In this document: piece after piece, positions 21,071 to 23,188 of the stretch
Position numbering within the stretch: position 1 is the stretch's first letter
Layout of the letters: each line of letters starts with the position of its first letter
Assembly (NCBI GenBank): GCA_947259625.1
Contig: CAMYMY010000007.1
Coordinates: 1 to 23,188 of the forward strand
From: an uncultured Kiloniellales bacterium
GTDB taxonomy: Bacteria; Pseudomonadota; Alphaproteobacteria; Kiloniellales; JAKSDN01
Direction of reading: 5' to 3'
DNA length: 23,188 nt
Notes under the pieces: model-generated
What the model saw: only the letters and a program-made list of their open reading frames with translations
The model's database searches: none
Told to the model about the DNA's origin: nothing
Program-made: the position numbers and the translations under genes

Positions 21071-21813
21071 CAGTGCGCCCCCAGGTAGGCGTCGATCACG
21101 CGCTTATCTTTCTGGATCTTCTCCGGCGACCCCTCGGCGAGAAGCTCGCTGTGCGCCAGGCAGTAGATGTTCTCGGCCAGGTTCATGATCACCCGCATGT
21201 TGTGCTCTATGACGAAGAGGGTGATGCCGAACTCGGTGTTGGCCCGTTTCAGACGGTCGATCAGACCGTTGATCAGCGTCGGGTTGATGCCCGCCGTGGG
21301 CTCGTCGAGCAGCAGGATCCGGGGCTGGTTCATCAAGGCCATGGCGAACTCGAGCAGCTTTTGCTGCCCGAAAGACAGGTCGCCGGCCAGCAGCTTGCGC
21401 TTGGCGTAGAGACCGACGAACTCGAGCAGGTGCTCGGCCTTCTCGAGCTCCTGGGCGGAGTGGTCGCCGAAGATCTCGATAAGTCCCATGCTCCGGTGCG
21501 GCACGGAAATGAGCATGTTCTTGATGCAGTTCATTTTGCCGTAGATACGGGTCTGCTGGAAGGTCCGCAGCAGGCCGAGCCGCGCGATTTGCGGCACCCT
21601 CAGCTTCGAGATCTCCTTGCCTTCGAACTTGATGGAGCCTTCGTCGATCGGATGATAGCCGACGATCGAGTTGAACAGAGTTGTCTTGCCCGAGCCGTTG
21701 GGTCCGATCAAGCCGGTGATCTTTCCCTTGGCGACGTCCAAGCTGATGCTCCGGTTGGCCTGGACGCCGCCGAAGGCCTTGGAGACGTTCCGGACTTCGA
21801 TCATCGCCGCCAT
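21070..21813 (-). CDS. livG: Liv-type ABC transporter ATP-binding protein (LivG-like)
   Basis: The 247-residue ATPase has Walker A GPNGSGKT (37-44), a Q-loop LLRTFQQTRIY (81-91), a signature of the LivG kind (LSFGQQKLLEFA, 146-157), Walker B ILLLDEPTAGINP (166-178), and the switch His in FVIEHNM. It has the normal LivG length. The MAAMIEV start at 21813 overlaps the livM stop by 1 bp (TGATG), with GGGAGG 7 nt upstream. The much longer open frame to 22761 is a frame through livM and is not coding. With livF it forms the ATPase pair of the importer. Confidence 0.88.
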   Translation of the reverse strand: MAAMIEVRNVSKAFGGVQANRSISLDVAKGKITGLIGPNGSGKTTLFNSIVGYHPIDEGSIKFEGKEISKLRVPQIARLGLLRTFQQTRIYGKMNCIKNMLISVPHRSMGLIEIFGDHSAQELEKAEHLLEFVGLYAKRKLLAGDLSFGQQKLLEFAMALMNQPRILLLDEPTAGINPTLINGLIDRLKRANTEFGITLFVIEHNMRVIMNLAENIYCLAHSELLAEGSPEKIQKDKRVIDAYLGAH

Positions 21814-22865
21814 CACGCCGCCTCCCGGTCGCCTTCCGCGGAGTCCTCTTCGACTTCGATGCCGAACAGCTCGGGCCATTTGTCCTGGGCCCAGCCCATG
21901 ATGCCCTGCTGGAAGAAGACAACGGTGACGACGATCAGGAGACCGAGCGCGACCCACTGCCAACCGAGGAAATACTTCCAGGTCGCTTCCTTGATGACAT
22001 GGTAGAGAACCGCGCCGATAACCGGCCCCCAGAGCGTGCCCTTGCCGCCCAGCAATGCCATGACGACCATCGGGATGCCGAAGACCACCGTGGCGAAGGC
22101 GACCTCCAGCGGCTCGATGAAGATGTTGTAATTGCCGAACAGCGAGCCGCAGATACCCAGGAAGAAGGCCGACAGGGACCAGGTGATGGTCTTGTAGCGC
22201 ATGGTGCGAATACCCATCGCCTCGGCTTTTTCCTCGTCGTCGCGGATTGCGTTGATCGCCAGCCCGAACCGGGTCCCGTATAGCCAGCGGAAGAAGAAGA
22301 ACGACAGCACGGCGGCGATGAAGAAGGCGAAATAGAAGAACCGCTCGCCCACCTCCGGTTCGCCCGGAAACACGGGAAGCGAGATGCCGCTGCCCGCGCC
22401 GACATACTCCCACGCACCGACAAGCTCGCCCGCCGCCAGCGCGATGCCCAGCGTGCCGATCGCGAAATAGGGCCCGCGCAGGCCGAAGACGACCCAGCTC
22501 AGCGCCACCGCCAGCGCGACCGATCCGAGCGCCGCCACGATCGTGCCCAGCACCAGGCCGACGTGATACTGAGCCTGTGTGAAGTCCACCTTGATGGCGC
22601 CGTAGGCGGCCGTGTATTCGGCGACGTCGTAGTGCAGGCCGATCTGTACCACGGCACTGATGTACATGCCGGCGCCGAAGAAGAAGATGTTGCCCAGCGA
22701 GTTGTAGCCCATCTGGCCGCCCATGGCGTCCCAGGTAATGGCGAAAAGCACCATCACCCACAGGACCGTGAGCTGCGAAATGTAGTTGTCGAAGACGAAC
22801 GGCGCGACAAGCGACGCAATGGCGATGCCGCCATAAAGGCCGAGGGTTCTCCGGCTTATGCTCAT
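21813..22865 (-). CDS. livM: Liv-type ABC transporter permease (LivM-like)
   Basis: The 350-residue integral membrane protein has about nine to ten transmembrane segments and the LivM-type motifs GQMGYNSLGNIFFFGAGMY (about 50-68), LRGPYFAIGTLGIA (about 128-141) and the EAA-like cytoplasmic loop with INAIRDDEEKAEAMGI (about 213-228), which contacts the ATPases. A charged C-terminal tail (EVEEDSAEGDREAA) follows the last helix. Its ATG overlaps the livH stop by 4 bp (ATGA). With livH it forms the membrane channel of the importer. Confidence 0.88.
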   Translation of the reverse strand: MSISRRTLGLYGGIAIASLVAPFVFDNYISQLTVLWVMVLFAITWDAMGGQMGYNSLGNIFFFGAGMYISAVVQIGLHYDVAEYTAAYGAIKVDFTQAQYHVGLVLGTIVAALGSVALAVALSWVVFGLRGPYFAIGTLGIALAAGELVGAWEYVGAGSGISLPVFPGEPEVGERFFYFAFFIAAVLSFFFFRWLYGTRFGLAINAIRDDEEKAEAMGIRTMRYKTITWSLSAFFLGICGSLFGNYNIFIEPLEVAFATVVFGIPMVVMALLGGKGTLWGPVIGAVLYHVIKEATWKYFLGWQWVALGLLIVVTVVFFQQGIMGWAQDKWPELFGIEVEEDSAEGDREAA

Positions 22866-23188
22866 TGCACCACCTGCCTGTGCCGGGCCTGCATGATCTG
22901 GCGAATGATGAGCACCACGATCAGCAGGCCGACGACGATCGCCTGCTGGAATTCGGTGCCGAAACCGAAGCCGCCGTATTGCTCCAGTACGCCGAGGCCC
23001 AGCGCAGAGACGATGACGCCGGGCAGGTTTCCGAGGCCGGCCGCCACGACGATGACGAAGGAACGGATAGAGTGCCCAATTCCATAGAAAGGCTGGATGA
23101 CCCAGATCATCGAGATGAGCACCCCGGCCACGCCGCAGATCGCGGCGTTCAGCGAATAGGTGAAGGCATAGACCCGATCGGTATCGAT
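22862..23188 (-). CDS. livH: Liv-type ABC transporter permease (LivH-like), C-terminal part, cut by window end
   Basis: The last 108 codons of a permease are visible, open to the right edge of the window, so the start lies outside. The part seen reads IDTDRVYAFTYSLNAAICG at the edge, then AGVLISMIW, GHSIRSFVIVVAAGLGNLPGVI, ALGLGVLEQYGGF, and a final transmembrane helix with IIRQIMQARHR. These match the C-terminal half of LivH. It overlaps livM by 4 bp and is the most upstream gene of the row seen here; its promoter and any periplasmic binding-protein gene would lie beyond 23188. Confidence 0.88.
   Translation of the reverse strand: MDTDRVYAFTYSLNAAICGVAGVLISMIWVIQPFYGIGHSIRSFVIVVAAGLGNLPGVIVSALGLGVLEQYGGFGFGTEFQQAIVVGLLIVVLIIRQIMQARHRQVVQ

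Noticed and set aside
21814..22761. Apparent fusion of a 316-residue segment to LivG
   Set aside because: The upstream part is livM read in a wrong frame; livG has its own GGGAGG and a start overlapping the livM stop.
1..23188. CRISPR array, tRNA or rRNA genes, insertion sequence, prophage
   Set aside because: No regularly spaced repeats, no cloverleaf-like sequence with conserved T-loop, and no transposase or integrase motif were seen.

Overview
The window is GC-rich (roughly 65% by eye), densely coded DNA with many 1-4 bp gene overlaps. It looks like a chromosomal segment of an alphaproteobacterium, perhaps Rhodospirillales/Kiloniellales-like. That placement is inferred from gene content and codon style; there is no rRNA or other marker gene here. 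I saw no tRNA, rRNA, CRISPR array, transposase or phage gene.

Layout. (1) 1-3.4 kb: a phospholipid-type SAM methyltransferase (+), an ATP-grasp ligase (-) with an AT-rich leader, a membrane-anchored alpha/beta hydrolase (+), and a YdjM-like membrane protein (-). (2) 3.5-6.3 kb (-): a translationally coupled trio xdhC N-domain / XdhC C-domain / molybdopterin-binding + nucleotidyltransferase fusion, i.e. maturation genes for a molybdenum hydroxylase. (3) 6.4-12.7 kb (+): the conserved prkA-yeaH-spoVR operon, then a small lipoprotein and an unrecognised secreted protein. (4) 12.6-14.4 kb (-): intact coxS and coxM (small and FAD subunits of a CO-dehydrogenase-like hydroxylase) followed by a broken coxD that has lost its whole ATPase core; no large subunit (coxL) and no coxE are present. 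(5) 14.6-15.7 kb (+): two MoaD-like beta-grasp genes with a 94-codon unknown gene between them; the second MoaD gene has a good FNR/FixK-type box in class II position. (6) 15.7-19.5 kb (-): a tungsten-type aldehyde:ferredoxin oxidoreductase system: a polyferredoxin with four [4Fe-4S] sites (AorA-like), the catalytic AOR (AorB-like) and a FAD/NAD(H) oxidoreductase (AorC-like). (7) 19.5-23.2 kb (-): a CoxG-like SRPBCC protein with a C-terminal membrane tail, and a Liv-type ABC importer (livF, livG, livM, and a livH cut by the window end).

How the parts fit. The right half is a co-directional row livH-livM-livG-livF-coxG-aorA-aorB-aorC. It suggests uptake of an organic acid, amino acid or aromatic compound coupled to an oxygen-sensitive, reversible aldehyde/acid oxidoreductase that exchanges electrons with NAD(H). 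The plus-strand MoaD-like genes would serve its pterin cofactor and appear to be under oxygen control. The left half holds the remains of a molybdenum hydroxylase (cox/xdh) locus, apparently interrupted by the prkA-spoVR block and eroded at coxD/coxE. The most distinctive observations are the coxD remnant with a palindrome at its deletion junction, the coxSM pair without coxL, the FNR-like control of a MoaD whose C-terminus does not end in Gly-Gly, and the unknown small gene between the two MoaD genes.
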